Part shown: piece by piece, positions 19,848 through 28,333 of the stretch
Position numbering within the stretch: the first letter of the stretch is position 1
How the letters are laid out: each line of letters begins with the position of its first letter
Assembly (NCBI RefSeq): GCF_902499075.1
Contig: NZ_CABVPP010000048.1
Coordinates: 1 to 60,760, forward strand
Direction: 5' to 3'
Source of the DNA: Burkholderia pseudomultivorans
Lineage (GTDB): Bacteria; Pseudomonadota; Gammaproteobacteria; Burkholderiales; Burkholderiaceae
Length of the DNA stretch: 60,760 bases
Translations under genes and position numbers: made by a program
Notes under the pieces: model-generated
Told to the model about the DNA's origin: nothing
Database searches by the model: none
The model's input: only the letters and a program-made list of their open reading frames with translations

Positions 19848-19870
19848 TTTGCCTGCATTCCGCAGGCAAA
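19848..19870. promoter_or_regulatory. 9-base dyad downstream of the MFS gene
   Basis: TTTGCCTGC and GCAGGCAAA form a perfect dyad with a 5-base centre. It lies 34 bases past the MFS stop and 175 bases before the XRE-cupin gene. With no T-run on either strand it may be an operator or a Rho-dependent pause site. Confidence 0.35.
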
Positions 19871-20044
19871 CCGACGCCGCCGAAACGCATTCCTCCGCGA
19901 TGCTGATAACGGTGTGAAGATAACTTCGTTTGCCCGCGCGAAGCCGGGTGATAGCGTCTCGATACGCGCCGTGCGTGGCGCAACCCGATTCCGATCCCGG
20001 CTTACCCCATTCGCAGGGCCGCGCAGCGGCCCGGAGGCAATGCT

Positions 20045-20728
20045 ATGTCTTCACCCCTGGCGCTCGTGCGCGATGTGTCCTCCTTCGAGTCCGGCGCGGC
20101 GGCCGAGGCCCGCACGTCCGCGTCGCTCGACCTGCTCGAGCAGGTCGTCGGCGTGAACCTCGCGCGGCTGCGCGCAGAGCGGCAGCTGTCGCTCGACGCG
20201 CTGGCGCGGCTGTCCGGCGTGTCGCGCGCGATGCTCGCGCAGATCGAATCGGCGCGCAGCGTGCCGTCGATCAAGGTGCTGTGCAAGATCGCCGCGGCGC
20301 TCAAAGTGTCGGTCGCCGCGTTCCTGCGGCGCCACGCCGTGAACGGCTTCGAGCATCTGGCGGCCGAGCGCGCGTCGCGCGTCGTCAGCTCGAACGGCCG
20401 CTTTTCGGCGCGCGCGCTCTACCCGGAAGGCGAGCCGGCCGCGGCCGAATTCCACGAACTGCGGATCGCGCCGCTGCATACCGAGCCCGGCGCGCGCCGC
20501 GCGCCCGGCACGACGATCAACCTGGTCGTCAGCGAGGGCACGCTGGAAGTGAGCGTGCACGACCGTCGCCAGCTGCTCGCGACCGGCGACGCGATCGTGT
20601 TCGACGCCGATCAGCCGTACAGCCTGCGCAACCCGGGCGACAGCGAGGCGCGCGCGTTTCGCGTGACGGTGAGCCCCGAGGTGCCGCCGCGCTGGCTCGT
20701 GCCCGACGCCGCGCAGGCGGCCGTCTGA
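20045..20728 (+). CDS. XRE-cupin regulator
   Basis: This 227-residue protein joins an XRE helix-turn-helix (LARLRAERQLSLDALARLSGVSRAMLAQIES, residues about 38-68) to a C-terminal cupin (residues about 130-215; PGTTINLVVSEGTLEV, GDAIVFDADQPYSLRNPG). The architecture is that of PuuR/SutR-type regulators that sense a small molecule in the cupin. The start is supported by GGAGG 7 bases upstream of the ATG. Its target is not evident; the neighbours are an MFS gene and the ribB riboswitch. Confidence 0.88.
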   Translation: MSSPLALVRDVSSFESGAAAEARTSASLDLLEQVVGVNLARLRAERQLSLDALARLSGVSRAMLAQIESARSVPSIKVLCKIAAALKVSVAAFLRRHAVNGFEHLAAERASRVVSSNGRFSARALYPEGEPAAAEFHELRIAPLHTEPGARRAPGTTINLVVSEGTLEVSVHDRRQLLATGDAIVFDADQPYSLRNPGDSEARAFRVTVSPEVPPRWLVPDAAQAAV

Positions 20729-20879
20729 CGGCCATCGGCAGTTCGGACGATGCCGTTAGACGGCGTCGTCGGTAGGGTTTTGGATGGAGTTCGCTGCGCG
20801 TCGCGCGCGGCTGTTGTATGCTTGGCCCCGCCGGCCTGCAGCCGTTTTTACCGAGAACGGTGCGGCCGGCGATCAGTGC

Positions 20880-21026
20880 GTCTTCAGGGCGGGGCGAAAT
20901 TCCCCACCGGCGGTAGGCTGGCGTAAGCCGGCGAGCCCGCGAGCGCCCGCGCATCCGCGCGGGGTCAGCAGATCTGGTCGAATGCCAGAGCCGACGGTCA
21001 CAGTCCGGATGAGAGAAGATGTGCAG
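20880..21026 (+). ncRNA. FMN riboswitch (RFN element)
   Basis: The conserved FMN aptamer is readable: TCTTCAGGGCGGGGCGAAAT, then TCCCCACCGGCGGTAG, the variable arm around 20917-20965, then GCCGACGGTCACAGTCCGGA and TGAGAGAAGA. It senses FMN and controls the riboflavin gene ribB downstream. It lies 117 bases upstream of the ribB start and is followed by a hairpin that may act as the expression switch. Confidence 0.95.
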
Positions 21027-21045
21027 ATAGTCATGTCCGTCAGGG

Positions 21046-21089
21046 CCGCTTCGCGCTGCGTGCGAAGCGGGTTGTCGTTCTGTCTGTTT
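21046..21089 (+). terminator. Attenuator-like hairpin after the FMN aptamer
   Basis: CCGCTTCGC at 21046-21054 pairs perfectly with GCGAAGCGG at 21062-21070, followed by a T-rich stretch (TTGTCGTTCTGTCTGTTT). Its position between the aptamer and ribB suits transcriptional attenuation when FMN is bound. Confidence 0.7.
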
Positions 21090-21142
21090 GCAATGCCCTG
21101 AAACGTTTTTCGCCCATATCGTCTTTGCGAGGAGCGTTTCAC

Positions 21143-21853
21143 ATGTCCTTGATGTCCGTTTCGTCGGCGCCCGCCGACGCCTTTGCCGATCTCCCGCTGC
21201 TCGACTCCGAACCGGTGCCGCCGCGCATCGCGGCCGCGCTCGACGCGTTGCGCGCGGGCCGTGCGGTCGTGTTGCAGGACGACCACGACCGCGAAAACGA
21301 GGCCGACCTGATCGTCGCCGCCGAGCGGATCACGCCCGAGACGATGGCGCTGCTGATTCGCGAGTGCAGCGGCATCGTGTGCCTGTGCCTGACCGACGAA
21401 CGGGTGCGCGCACTCGAACTGCCGCCGATGGTGCAGACCAACGAGAGCCGCAACGGCACCGCGTTCACCGTGTCTATCGAGGCGCGCGAAGGCGTGCATA
21501 CGGGCGTGTCGGCGGCCGATCGCGTGACGACGATCCGCGCCGCGATCGCCGACGGCGCGAAGCCGCACGACATCGTGCGGCCCGGCCACGTGTTCCCGCT
21601 GCGCGCGCAGCCGGGCGGCGTGCTCGCGCGGCGCGGTCATACCGAGGGCACGGTCGACCTGACGATCCTCGCGGGCCTGAAGCCGGCCGGCGTGCTGTGC
21701 GAGCTGATGAATCCGGACGGCACGATGACGCGCGGCGACGACGTCGAGCGTTTCGCGCGGCAGCACGGCCTGCCGATGCTGACGATCGCGGAACTCGTCG
21801 AATTCCGCGAGGCGCTGGCCGTCGCGCGCGAGCGCTGCTGCGAGCCGGCCTGA
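21143..21853 (+). CDS. ribB: 3,4-dihydroxy-2-butanone 4-phosphate synthase
   Basis: This 236-residue enzyme converts ribulose 5-phosphate to the four-carbon precursor of riboflavin. The DHBP motifs are present: [20 protein letters not shown] (acidic Mg site), [11 protein letters not shown] (His/Thr/Glu), and [13 protein letters not shown]. The C-terminal GTP cyclohydrolase II domain is absent, so it is RibB alone. I choose the ATG at 21143, preceded by GAGGAG; the earlier in-frame start is a TTG. It is controlled by the upstream FMN riboswitch. Confidence 0.94.
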   Translation: MSLMSVSSAPADAFADLPLLDSEPVPPRIAAALDALRAGRAVVLQDDHDRENEADLIVAAERITPETMALLIRECSGIVCLCLTDERVRALELPPMVQTNESRNGTAFTVSIEAREGVHTGVSAADRVTTIRAAIADGAKPHDIVRPGHVFPLRAQPGGVLARRGHTEGTVDLTILAGLKPAGVLCELMNPDGTMTRGDDVERFARQHGLPMLTIAELVEFREALAVARERCCEPA

Positions 21854-21908
21854 GCGGCGACGAAGTGGGCGCGGCCTGCCGCTGCATCGCCACGGGCCCG
21901 AGCGGCCG

Positions 21909-22595
21909 TCAGGACTGCACTTCGCCGAATTCGCCGCGCATGCCGGCTTCGACGAGCGACGGCAGTTCGTCCATGTTGCGCATGATGCGCGTGATGCCCA
22001 TCGCGCGCAGCGCGTCCGCGTAGTTGTCGGGGATGTGGCTCGCGCCGACGAACGCGATCGTCTTCATGCCGGCCGCGCGCGCGGCGTTCAGGCCCGACAC
22101 GCTGTCCTCGACGACGAGGCAGCGCTCGGGCGCGACGCCGAGCGTGTGCGCGGCGTGCAGGTAGACGTCGGGGTAGGGTTTCGGCCGCGCGACCTGCTCG
22201 GAGCTGAACACGCGGTCGCCGAAGATCTCGGTGAGCGACGCGCGCTTCAGCGAGTTGCGCACGCGCACGAGCCGGCTGTTCGACACGACCGCGGCCGGCA
22301 GGCCGACCTTCAGCAGCGCATCGCGCACGCCGGTGATCGGCGCGAGCGACTGCGCGAGACCGATCTCGATGTTGTGCTCGATGGTCTCGATGAAATTGTC
22401 GGGCATCGTGATCGCGAAGCGCGCTTCGAGCCCCGCGAGGAAGCGGGACGTCTGCTGGCCGAACGCCGTCTTCGCGGCGGCTTCGAAATCGACGTGGGGA
22501 AACGCGGCGGACAGCGTGTCGAGCAGCACGCGGTCGGCGATGACTTCGCTGTCGACGAGCACGCCGTCGCAGTCGCAGATGAGGTGATCGAGCAT
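21909..22595 (-). CDS. HAD-superfamily hydrolase (beta-phosphoglucomutase/YieH-like)
   Basis: This 228-residue protein has motif I ICDCDGVLVDSE (Asp nucleophile and Asp+2), motif II VVSNSRLVR, the Lys motif KPYPDVY and motif IV VVEDSVSGLNAA, the layout of phosphoglycolate or sugar-phosphate phosphatases with a helical cap (subfamily I). The ATG at 22595 begins the domain. The exact substrate cannot be assigned. Confidence 0.85.
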   Translation of the reverse strand: MLDHLICDCDGVLVDSEVIADRVLLDTLSAAFPHVDFEAAAKTAFGQQTSRFLAGLEARFAITMPDNFIETIEHNIEIGLAQSLAPITGVRDALLKVGLPAAVVSNSRLVRVRNSLKRASLTEIFGDRVFSSEQVARPKPYPDVYLHAAHTLGVAPERCLVVEDSVSGLNAARAAGMKTIAFVGASHIPDNYADALRAMGITRIMRNMDELPSLVEAGMRGEFGEVQS

Positions 22596-22753
22596 GATGA
22601 TGAAAAGGCGGGGCGTCGGCGACGCCGATCATGCCGCCATGATACGTGCTTTCGTGCGGGCTTCGCGAGCCGTCGCGCTCGCGCGCTGCGTGGCGCGCGG
22701 CGGCGCCCGATCGGGCGGCGGCAGCGCGCTGGCGCGGGCCGCCGCCGCGGCGC

Positions 22754-23740
22754 CTACAGCTCGACGACGCGCCCGGTGCGCCACGACGTCATCGCGGCCT
22801 CGGCCAGTTCGAGCGCGGCGAGCCCGTCGTCGATCGTCGTCCTGACCGGCGTGCCGTCGCGCAGCGCGTCGACGAAGTGGGCGATCTCGGCCGCGTATGC
22901 GTGCCGGTAGCGTTCGAGGAAGAACGGCTCGGGCACGTCGGTCGCGACGCCGTGCGCCGACCACGCGCGCACCTCGGTCGGCCGCACGTTGCCGGCCTGC
23001 AGCATCCCGCCGCTGCCGAGCAGTTCGAAGCGCTGGTCGTAGCCGTAGGCGGCGCGCCGCGACGTGTTGATCTGGCACAGCAGGCCGCGCCGCGTGCGGA
23101 TCGTGACGGCGGTCGAATCGAGGTCGCCTGCTTCGCGCACGGCCGGGTCGGTCAGGCAGCTGCCGGTCGCGTGCAGCGTCTGCGCTTCGTCGCCGAGGAT
23201 CCAGCGGAACACGTCGAAGTCGTGGATCAGCATGTCCTTGAAGATGCCGCCCGAGCTGCGGAGGTAGTCGACCGGCGGCGCGCCGGGGTCGCGGCTCGTG
23301 ACGATCAGCATTTCCGGCTCGCCGATCTCGCCACGCGCGACGCGCGCCTTCAGCGCGGCGAAGGTCGGGTCGAAGCGGCGCTGGAAGCCGATCATGCAGG
23401 TCACGCCGGCGTGTCGCACGCGCTCCGCGCATTCGCGCGAACGCGCGACCGTCAGGTCGACCGGCTTCTCGCAGAACACCGCCTTGCCGGCGTTCGCCGC
23501 CGCGACGATCAGGTCCGCATGCGTGTCGGTACTCGATGCGATCACGACCGCGTTTATGGCCGGATCGCCGAGCGCGTGCTCGATATCGGCGGTGCGCGCG
23601 TCGTGCGTGTGCGCGAGCGCTTCGGCCGACGGCGCGTGCCGGTCGACCACGTATCGAAGCTTCGCGCCCGGATGGCGAGCGAGATGCGCCGCGTGGATCC
23701 TGCCGATTCTTCCCGCGCCGAACAAGGCGAATTCGATCAT
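22754..23740 (-). CDS. Inositol 2-dehydrogenase-like oxidoreductase (IolG/MocA type)
   Basis: This 328-residue NAD(P)-dependent enzyme is of the GFO/IDH/MocA family. The Rossmann motif GAGRIGRIHA is at residues 8-17, the conserved EKP at 91-93, and the catalytic Lys/His segment GIFKDMLIHDFDVFRW near residues 165-180. Such enzymes oxidise myo- or scyllo-inositol to inosose; MocA in rhizobial rhizopine catabolism is a relative. It is the last gene of a minus-strand run with a porin and two TIM-barrel genes, so a role on an inositol-like substrate is plausible. Confidence 0.88.
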   Translation of the reverse strand: MIEFALFGAGRIGRIHAAHLARHPGAKLRYVVDRHAPSAEALAHTHDARTADIEHALGDPAINAVVIASSTDTHADLIVAAANAGKAVFCEKPVDLTVARSRECAERVRHAGVTCMIGFQRRFDPTFAALKARVARGEIGEPEMLIVTSRDPGAPPVDYLRSSGGIFKDMLIHDFDVFRWILGDEAQTLHATGSCLTDPAVREAGDLDSTAVTIRTRRGLLCQINTSRRAAYGYDQRFELLGSGGMLQAGNVRPTEVRAWSAHGVATDVPEPFFLERYRHAYAAEIAHFVDALRDGTPVRTTIDDGLAALELAEAAMTSWRTGRVVEL

Positions 23741-23813
23741 GCTGTTCTCCTGTTGATTGAGCTGTATTCCGGTCGGGGCGCGGCGCGTGCCGGCCGCGCT
23801 CCCGGCCGGACCG

Positions 23814-24935
23814 TCAGAACGAATGGTTGATGCCGAGGTTCGCGCCGGTCTGCGAGCGGCCCGGCAGCGGATTGGCGAGGTTGTCGTTGTCCGTTCCGGG
23901 GTTGTTGTTCGCGACCGAGAAATTCGAGCCGCTCGCGTTGCGCACGTGCGCGACGGTCGCGTAGAGCAGCGTGCGCTTCGACAGGCTGTATGCGGCGCCG
24001 AGCGCGAGCATGGTCGCGTGGCCGGACGGATCGTGCGTCGCGTCGCCGGCGCCCGAACCCACGCGCACGTGATAGACGGCGCCGCCGAACGTGAGCGCGG
24101 GCGTCGCGCGGTATTGCGCGCCGGCCCAGTAGTGGTCGGCGCTGCGCGCGAGGCCGGCGGGCGTGTCGGGCGCGTTCAGGTGCGTGTACGCGGCCTGCAG
24201 CGTCAGCGCGCGCCAGTAGAGGTTCGCGCCCGCGAAGAATTCGCGCGAGCTGGTGAACACGTTGCTCATGCGTCCGTTCGCGTCGCGCAGTTCGTCGTAC
24301 ATCGCGCGCAGCATCACGAAATCGTTCCGGTATGTGAGCTGGATCCCGTCGCTGCGGCCGTACTCGTTCGCCGCGCCGAGGTTGAAGCTGCCGGCCTGGT
24401 TGCCGAGCGCGTATTGCGCGTGCAGGCTGAAGCCGTGCCATGACGGCGACCGGTATTCGAGGTTATTGCTGGTGATCGGCACGTTGCGGCTGCGGACCAG
24501 CGCGGTCGCCGAATACGCCTGCTGCAGCAGCGGGTCCATGTCCCACTGATCGTTCGCGATGAACAGGTTGCGGCCGAACGTCAGCGTGCCGGCGCGATCG
24601 CTGCGCACGCCCACCAGCGCCTTGCGGCTGAACAGGCGGCCGTTGCTTTCGCCAGCGGTGCCGGCCATCAGGTTGGTGCCCGATTCGAGGTTGAAGATCA
24701 CCTCGCTGCCGCCGCCGATGTCCTCGCGGCCGAGCAGCCCGAAGCGGCTGGCGCCCCAGTCGCTGCTTTGCGCGCGCAGGCGCGACGCAGTGCCGCCGTT
24801 GCCGGTCTGCACCTGGCTCACATAGTCGAGGCCCGCATCGGCGACGCCGTACAGCGTTACCGTGCCCTGCGCGAGCGCGCCCGAGCAACAGAGGATTCCT
24901 GAACAGCTGATTCCGGCCAGCGCGTTGCGTTTCAT
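23814..24935 (-). CDS. Gram-negative porin (OmpC/Burkholderia type)
   Basis: This 373-residue outer-membrane beta-barrel begins MKRNALAGISCSGILCCSGALAQG, a signal peptide cut near residue 22, followed by TVTLYGVADAGLDYV, the standard first strand of Burkholderia porins, and ends in GINHSF with the C-terminal Phe needed for BAM recognition. Its start is at the ATG at 24935; the longer frame to 25259 is an artefact. Located inside the inositol-like cluster, it probably serves substrate entry. Confidence 0.9.
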   Translation of the reverse strand: MKRNALAGISCSGILCCSGALAQGTVTLYGVADAGLDYVSQVQTGNGGTASRLRAQSSDWGASRFGLLGREDIGGGSEVIFNLESGTNLMAGTAGESNGRLFSRKALVGVRSDRAGTLTFGRNLFIANDQWDMDPLLQQAYSATALVRSRNVPITSNNLEYRSPSWHGFSLHAQYALGNQAGSFNLGAANEYGRSDGIQLTYRNDFVMLRAMYDELRDANGRMSNVFTSSREFFAGANLYWRALTLQAAYTHLNAPDTPAGLARSADHYWAGAQYRATPALTFGGAVYHVRVGSGAGDATHDPSGHATMLALGAAYSLSKRTLLYATVAHVRNASGSNFSVANNNPGTDNDNLANPLPGRSQTGANLGINHSF

Positions 24936-25074
24936 GTCGTCTCCAGACCTTGCGTCGTTTTGTTGTGGATTTGCCTGTCGCGCCGTCGTCGTGCACGGGC
25001 GCGGCGGCGGCCGCCGTCGCGGCCCTGGCCGGCGTGCGGACCGGCCGTGCAGGCCGGTTCGCGCCGGGTGATGC

Positions 25075-25902
25075 TCAATAGCTGGCCAGCTGGGCGCGCA
25101 CGTAGTCGATGCTGGCCCGCAGCCGCGCCTCGATGTCGTCGGCTTCCGCGATTTCGCTCGCGAACGGCTCGAACGAGAACGCGCCGCGATAGCCGCGCGC
25201 GAGCAGCTCGCGCAATTGCTGGATGTTGCCGAGCCGGTCGGCGTCGCCGACCAGCACACGGTGGCCGTCGCGCATCCGCTCGACCGGCAGGTCGCGTTCC
25301 TCGACCCCCGAGATGTGCACGAGCCCCGTCAGGTTCGGGAAGAAGATGTCCTCACCGGACAGGTGGTGGTGGAACGTGTCGTGCACGAGCCGGAACACCT
25401 GTTCGCCGGCCGCGTCGTAGATGCCTTTCACCGCGTCCGACTTGCGGCGCAGCGCGCATTCCTCGAAGCCGAGCGGCTCGATGAAACCGAGCAGCCCGCG
25501 CTTCTCGAGAATCGGCTTGAGCGACTTCAGCGCGACGACGAGATCCGCATGGCGCGCGTCCGGGCCGCGCGCGTCGCTGCGGCTGTTGGTCGGGCACAGA
25601 ACCAGCGCCCGCGCGCCGCACTGCGCCGCGTAGTCGGCCAGCACGGTCGCTTCGTCCGCGCGCTCAGCGTTCCATTGTTCGAAGCGCTGCAGCGCGTTGA
25701 TCGTCAGGATCGTCGCGCCGGCGGCTTCGACCGTCGCGCGTACCGCGGCGGCCGGCGTGCCGTCGGCGATCTCGACACCGTCGAGATCGTTGCGGATCTC
25801 GATCGTGTCGACGCCGAGGCGCCGGCACAATGCGACGTATCGATCGAGCGGCAGGCGCTGTGCGCTCATCCGGTTCAGCGAGAAGTGAAAGGCTTGCGTC
25901 AT
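25075..25902 (-). CDS. IolI-like xylose-isomerase-type TIM barrel (inosose isomerase)
   Basis: This 275-residue protein is a divalent-metal TIM barrel (AP endonuclease 2 superfamily). LCRRLGVDTIEIRND, FIEPLGFEE (metal-binding Glu), LVHDTFHHHL (Asp/His) and SFEPFASEI supply typical ligands. Closest by character to IolI/IolE-type inosose isomerases or dehydratases. It starts 30 bases past the preceding TIM-barrel gene, so the two are co-transcribed. The reaction is inferred from family and from its inositol-type neighbours. Confidence 0.8.
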   Translation of the reverse strand: MTQAFHFSLNRMSAQRLPLDRYVALCRRLGVDTIEIRNDLDGVEIADGTPAAAVRATVEAAGATILTINALQRFEQWNAERADEATVLADYAAQCGARALVLCPTNSRSDARGPDARHADLVVALKSLKPILEKRGLLGFIEPLGFEECALRRKSDAVKGIYDAAGEQVFRLVHDTFHHHLSGEDIFFPNLTGLVHISGVEERDLPVERMRDGHRVLVGDADRLGNIQQLRELLARGYRGAFSFEPFASEIAEADDIEARLRASIDYVRAQLASY

Positions 25903-25932
25903 CGTGGGGTCCTTGGGTGGGGCGGATTCGAA

Positions 25933-26949
25933 TCAGGTGAGGGCCGCAGTATCGGCCGGCGCTGCGGCGAGGGCTTGCCACGTGTCGCGCAGCCACTGCG
26001 CGCACGCGACGTTGTTGTCGAAGATCGAATAGCGGGCGCCGCCGCCGTAGTCGGGAAACGGGATGAACTCGCAGCTGATCTGTTCGAGCTGCACCGGCCG
26101 CGCGTGAACCTGCCAGTGCAGCAGCCGGCGCAGCGCGAGCTTCCACGTGTCGAGCGACGCGGCGCGCCAGGCGCCGTGATACGTGCCCGGCGCGGGCGCG
26201 ACGAACGGATACTGGATGCCGCGGCCGGGCCTGCCGTCCGCACGGCGCATCCAGCGGTTGTCCGGATTGCCGGGCATCACGCTGCGCGCGTGCGCATGCC
26301 GGACCCAGCCGCGCGCGATCCAGTCGGCGTAGACGGCGGACGGCGATGCAGGGTCGAGCACGACGCGACCGCTTTCGACCTGCGCGCGTATGCCCGACGC
26401 GTCGAGCTCGGCGCGATTGCCGATCTTGAACAGCAGGTGCGAATGATCGAGCGTGATCCGGAACGGCGCGCCGGCCTGCTCGACATGCCGCGCGACGCGG
26501 GCGACGCGCGTGAAATCCTCGCTCCACATGTCGACGTGCACTTCGAGGCTCGGCAGGCAGCCGGCCGGCTCGCCGCGCTCGTAGGCGCGCAGGTAGAAAT
26601 CGGCGACTTCGCGGTCCGACAGCGGATGGCCGTCCGCATGGCGCGCGTGGAGCTGGCAGTTGAGGACCGTGCTGCCGAACCGCGCGCCGGCGTCGATGAT
26701 CTCGGCCACGTGCGCCTCGTCGCGGCCCGAGTGCCAGATGCCGCCGATCACGCGGATCGGCAGCGCATGGCGCTGGACCAGGTCGAAATACGGCGACAGG
26801 TCCTCGCCGCGCACCGGATTCTTTTCGACATAGTCGAACACGCCGGCGCCGGCGATCATCCGGAAGCGCTCGGCCGGCGACGGCGTCGGCAGGCCGTCGT
26901 GTTCGAGCACACCGTCGAAGTTAACGCCGACGCGTATCGGTTCAGCCAT
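25933..26949 (-). CDS. Xylose-isomerase-like TIM barrel (MocC-like)
   Basis: This 338-residue protein is a second AP-endonuclease-type TIM barrel: RVGVNFDGVLEH at the start, EVHVDMWSEDF (Glu ligand), ITLDHSHLLF (Asp/His ligands) and CEFIPFPDYG. It is the first gene of the minus-strand catabolic run. The ATG at 26949 begins the domain. MocC in rhizobia belongs to the same superfamily. Its substrate is unknown. A motif matching the LacI operator lies 73 bases upstream. Confidence 0.75.
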   Translation of the reverse strand: MAEPIRVGVNFDGVLEHDGLPTPSPAERFRMIAGAGVFDYVEKNPVRGEDLSPYFDLVQRHALPIRVIGGIWHSGRDEAHVAEIIDAGARFGSTVLNCQLHARHADGHPLSDREVADFYLRAYERGEPAGCLPSLEVHVDMWSEDFTRVARVARHVEQAGAPFRITLDHSHLLFKIGNRAELDASGIRAQVESGRVVLDPASPSAVYADWIARGWVRHAHARSVMPGNPDNRWMRRADGRPGRGIQYPFVAPAPGTYHGAWRAASLDTWKLALRRLLHWQVHARPVQLEQISCEFIPFPDYGGGARYSIFDNNVACAQWLRDTWQALAAAPADTAALT

Positions 26950-27021
26950 CGTCTCCCGTCCGTCGTGGTAGTGGATGGCTGCCAACTGTACGGACGCGGC
27001 GCGCGGCGCGCATGACCAACG

Positions 27022-27037
27022 TTGACGAAAAATCGCC
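27022..27037 (-). promoter_or_regulatory. Candidate LacI operator upstream of the TIM-barrel run
   Basis: TTGACGAAAAATCGCC matches 14 of 16 positions of the reverse complement of the sequence at 28223-28238 in the other divergent promoter. It lies 73 bases upstream of the first TIM-barrel start. A related CGATTTTTTCG patch lies at 27048-27058. Confidence 0.6.
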
Positions 27038-27091
27038 AACGAGGCGGTCGATTTTTTCGCGACGCGCGGCCTGACGGCCGCCGGGCCGCCG

Positions 27092-28156
27092 TCAGGCCTG
27101 CAGGTACGCGCTGGTGCGCACGTTCGCCGAGCAGAACACGCGAAACTCGACCGGATCGGCCGGCGGCGGCTGTTCGACGATGCCGCACGCATGCAGCACG
27201 TGCTGCAGTGCGGAGATCGCCTGTCCGTCCGGGTCCTGGTCGATCGCGATGTCCATCGAGCCGGCCTCGATGTAGGCGCGGTGCAGGTCGATCATCTCGT
27301 GGCCGATCCAGACCACGCGACCGGCCGCGCCGGCCTTGCGCAGCGCCGCCTCGATGCCGGCCGAGCCCGCGCCGCTGTTGTAGATGCCGACCACGTCGTC
27401 GTGGGCCTGCAGCGCCTTCGTTACCGCGCGGTAGCAGCGGTCGTCCTGGTCGAGTGTCTCGACCGGCTCGCCGTCGCAGACCAGCTCGGCGAACGCGTCG
27501 CTCAGCTGGTCGATGCAGCCGGCCATCCGGTCGGCGTGCGCGCGGTATCCCATGCGTCCGCCCAGCAGCAGCACGCGGCCGGGGCGCTTCGCGAGCCGGC
27601 CGACGTAGTAGCCGGCGGTGCGCCCGGCGCGGTAGTTGTCGATGCCCGCGTAGTGCACGCGCGCGATATCGGCGATATCGGTGACCATCGTGACGACGGT
27701 CTCGCCGCGCGCAATCGCGCCGGCCAGTGCGTCGCGCACGCGGGCGGTGTCGCGCGCGGTGACGATCAGCGCCGCGCGCCGGTAGGCAGGGCGCTCGATC
27801 AGCGCGGCGGCGCGTTCGTCGTCCGCGGCGGGCAGGATCGTCCGGTGCACGACCACGCGCCGGTCGAGCATCTGCAGCGAGCGCTGCAGCGCCTGCTGCA
27901 GGCGCCGGAAGAACGGCGCATCGGTGTCGGGAAGCAGCACGTCGACGTGGAGCAGCCCGTGGCGCGTGTCGGGCAGCTGCCGCGGCACGCCGAGCTGCCG
28001 CGCCGCGGCGACCACGCGCTCGCGCGCCTGCGCGGACACGCTGCCGCGCTCGTTCAGCACGCGGTCGACGGTGGTCGTGCTGACGCCCGCGAGCGCCGCG
28101 ATCTCGTCGAAGCGCGCGGTGCGCTTGCGCCAGCGCGGCCCGGATTCGCCTGCCAT
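27092..28156 (-). CDS. LacI-family regulator
   Basis: This 354-residue regulator has the N-terminal LacI helix-turn-helix (FDEIAALAGVSTTTVDRVLNERGSVS, residues about 14-40) followed by a periplasmic-binding-protein-like sensor domain that resembles sugar or inositol receptors. It sits between the two divergent catabolic units and is itself followed by the TIM-barrel unit. Probable operator motifs lie on both sides (27022-27037 and 28223-28238), which would allow it to control both units and itself. Confidence 0.88.
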   Translation of the reverse strand: MAGESGPRWRKRTARFDEIAALAGVSTTTVDRVLNERGSVSAQARERVVAAARQLGVPRQLPDTRHGLLHVDVLLPDTDAPFFRRLQQALQRSLQMLDRRVVVHRTILPAADDERAAALIERPAYRRAALIVTARDTARVRDALAGAIARGETVVTMVTDIADIARVHYAGIDNYRAGRTAGYYVGRLAKRPGRVLLLGGRMGYRAHADRMAGCIDQLSDAFAELVCDGEPVETLDQDDRCYRAVTKALQAHDDVVGIYNSGAGSAGIEAALRKAGAAGRVVWIGHEMIDLHRAYIEAGSMDIAIDQDPDGQAISALQHVLHACGIVEQPPPADPVEFRVFCSANVRTSAYLQA

Positions 28157-28222
28157 GGTTTCGTCTCCTGCCTGGTATGCGCCATCGTGTGCGTGGCGTG
28201 TCGTTCGGTACGCTAGAGCGAT

Positions 28223-28238
28223 GGCGAAATTTCGTCAA
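28223..28238. promoter_or_regulatory. Candidate LacI operator in the lacI/hydroxylase interval
   Basis: GGCGAAATTTCGTCAA contains the perfect 10-base palindrome CGAAATTTCG. It lies 67 bases upstream of the LacI start and 96 bases upstream of the hydroxylase start, suiting control of both. It recurs, with two changes, at 27022-27037. Confidence 0.65.
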
Positions 28239-28333
28239 TGTTTCCGTTGAGCCGGCCGGGCCCGTCGCCTAATTTTGCTTTCACGCCGAAGCGCGCTGCG
28301 CGCTTCCGATGCACAAGGAACCAGGAGACACGA

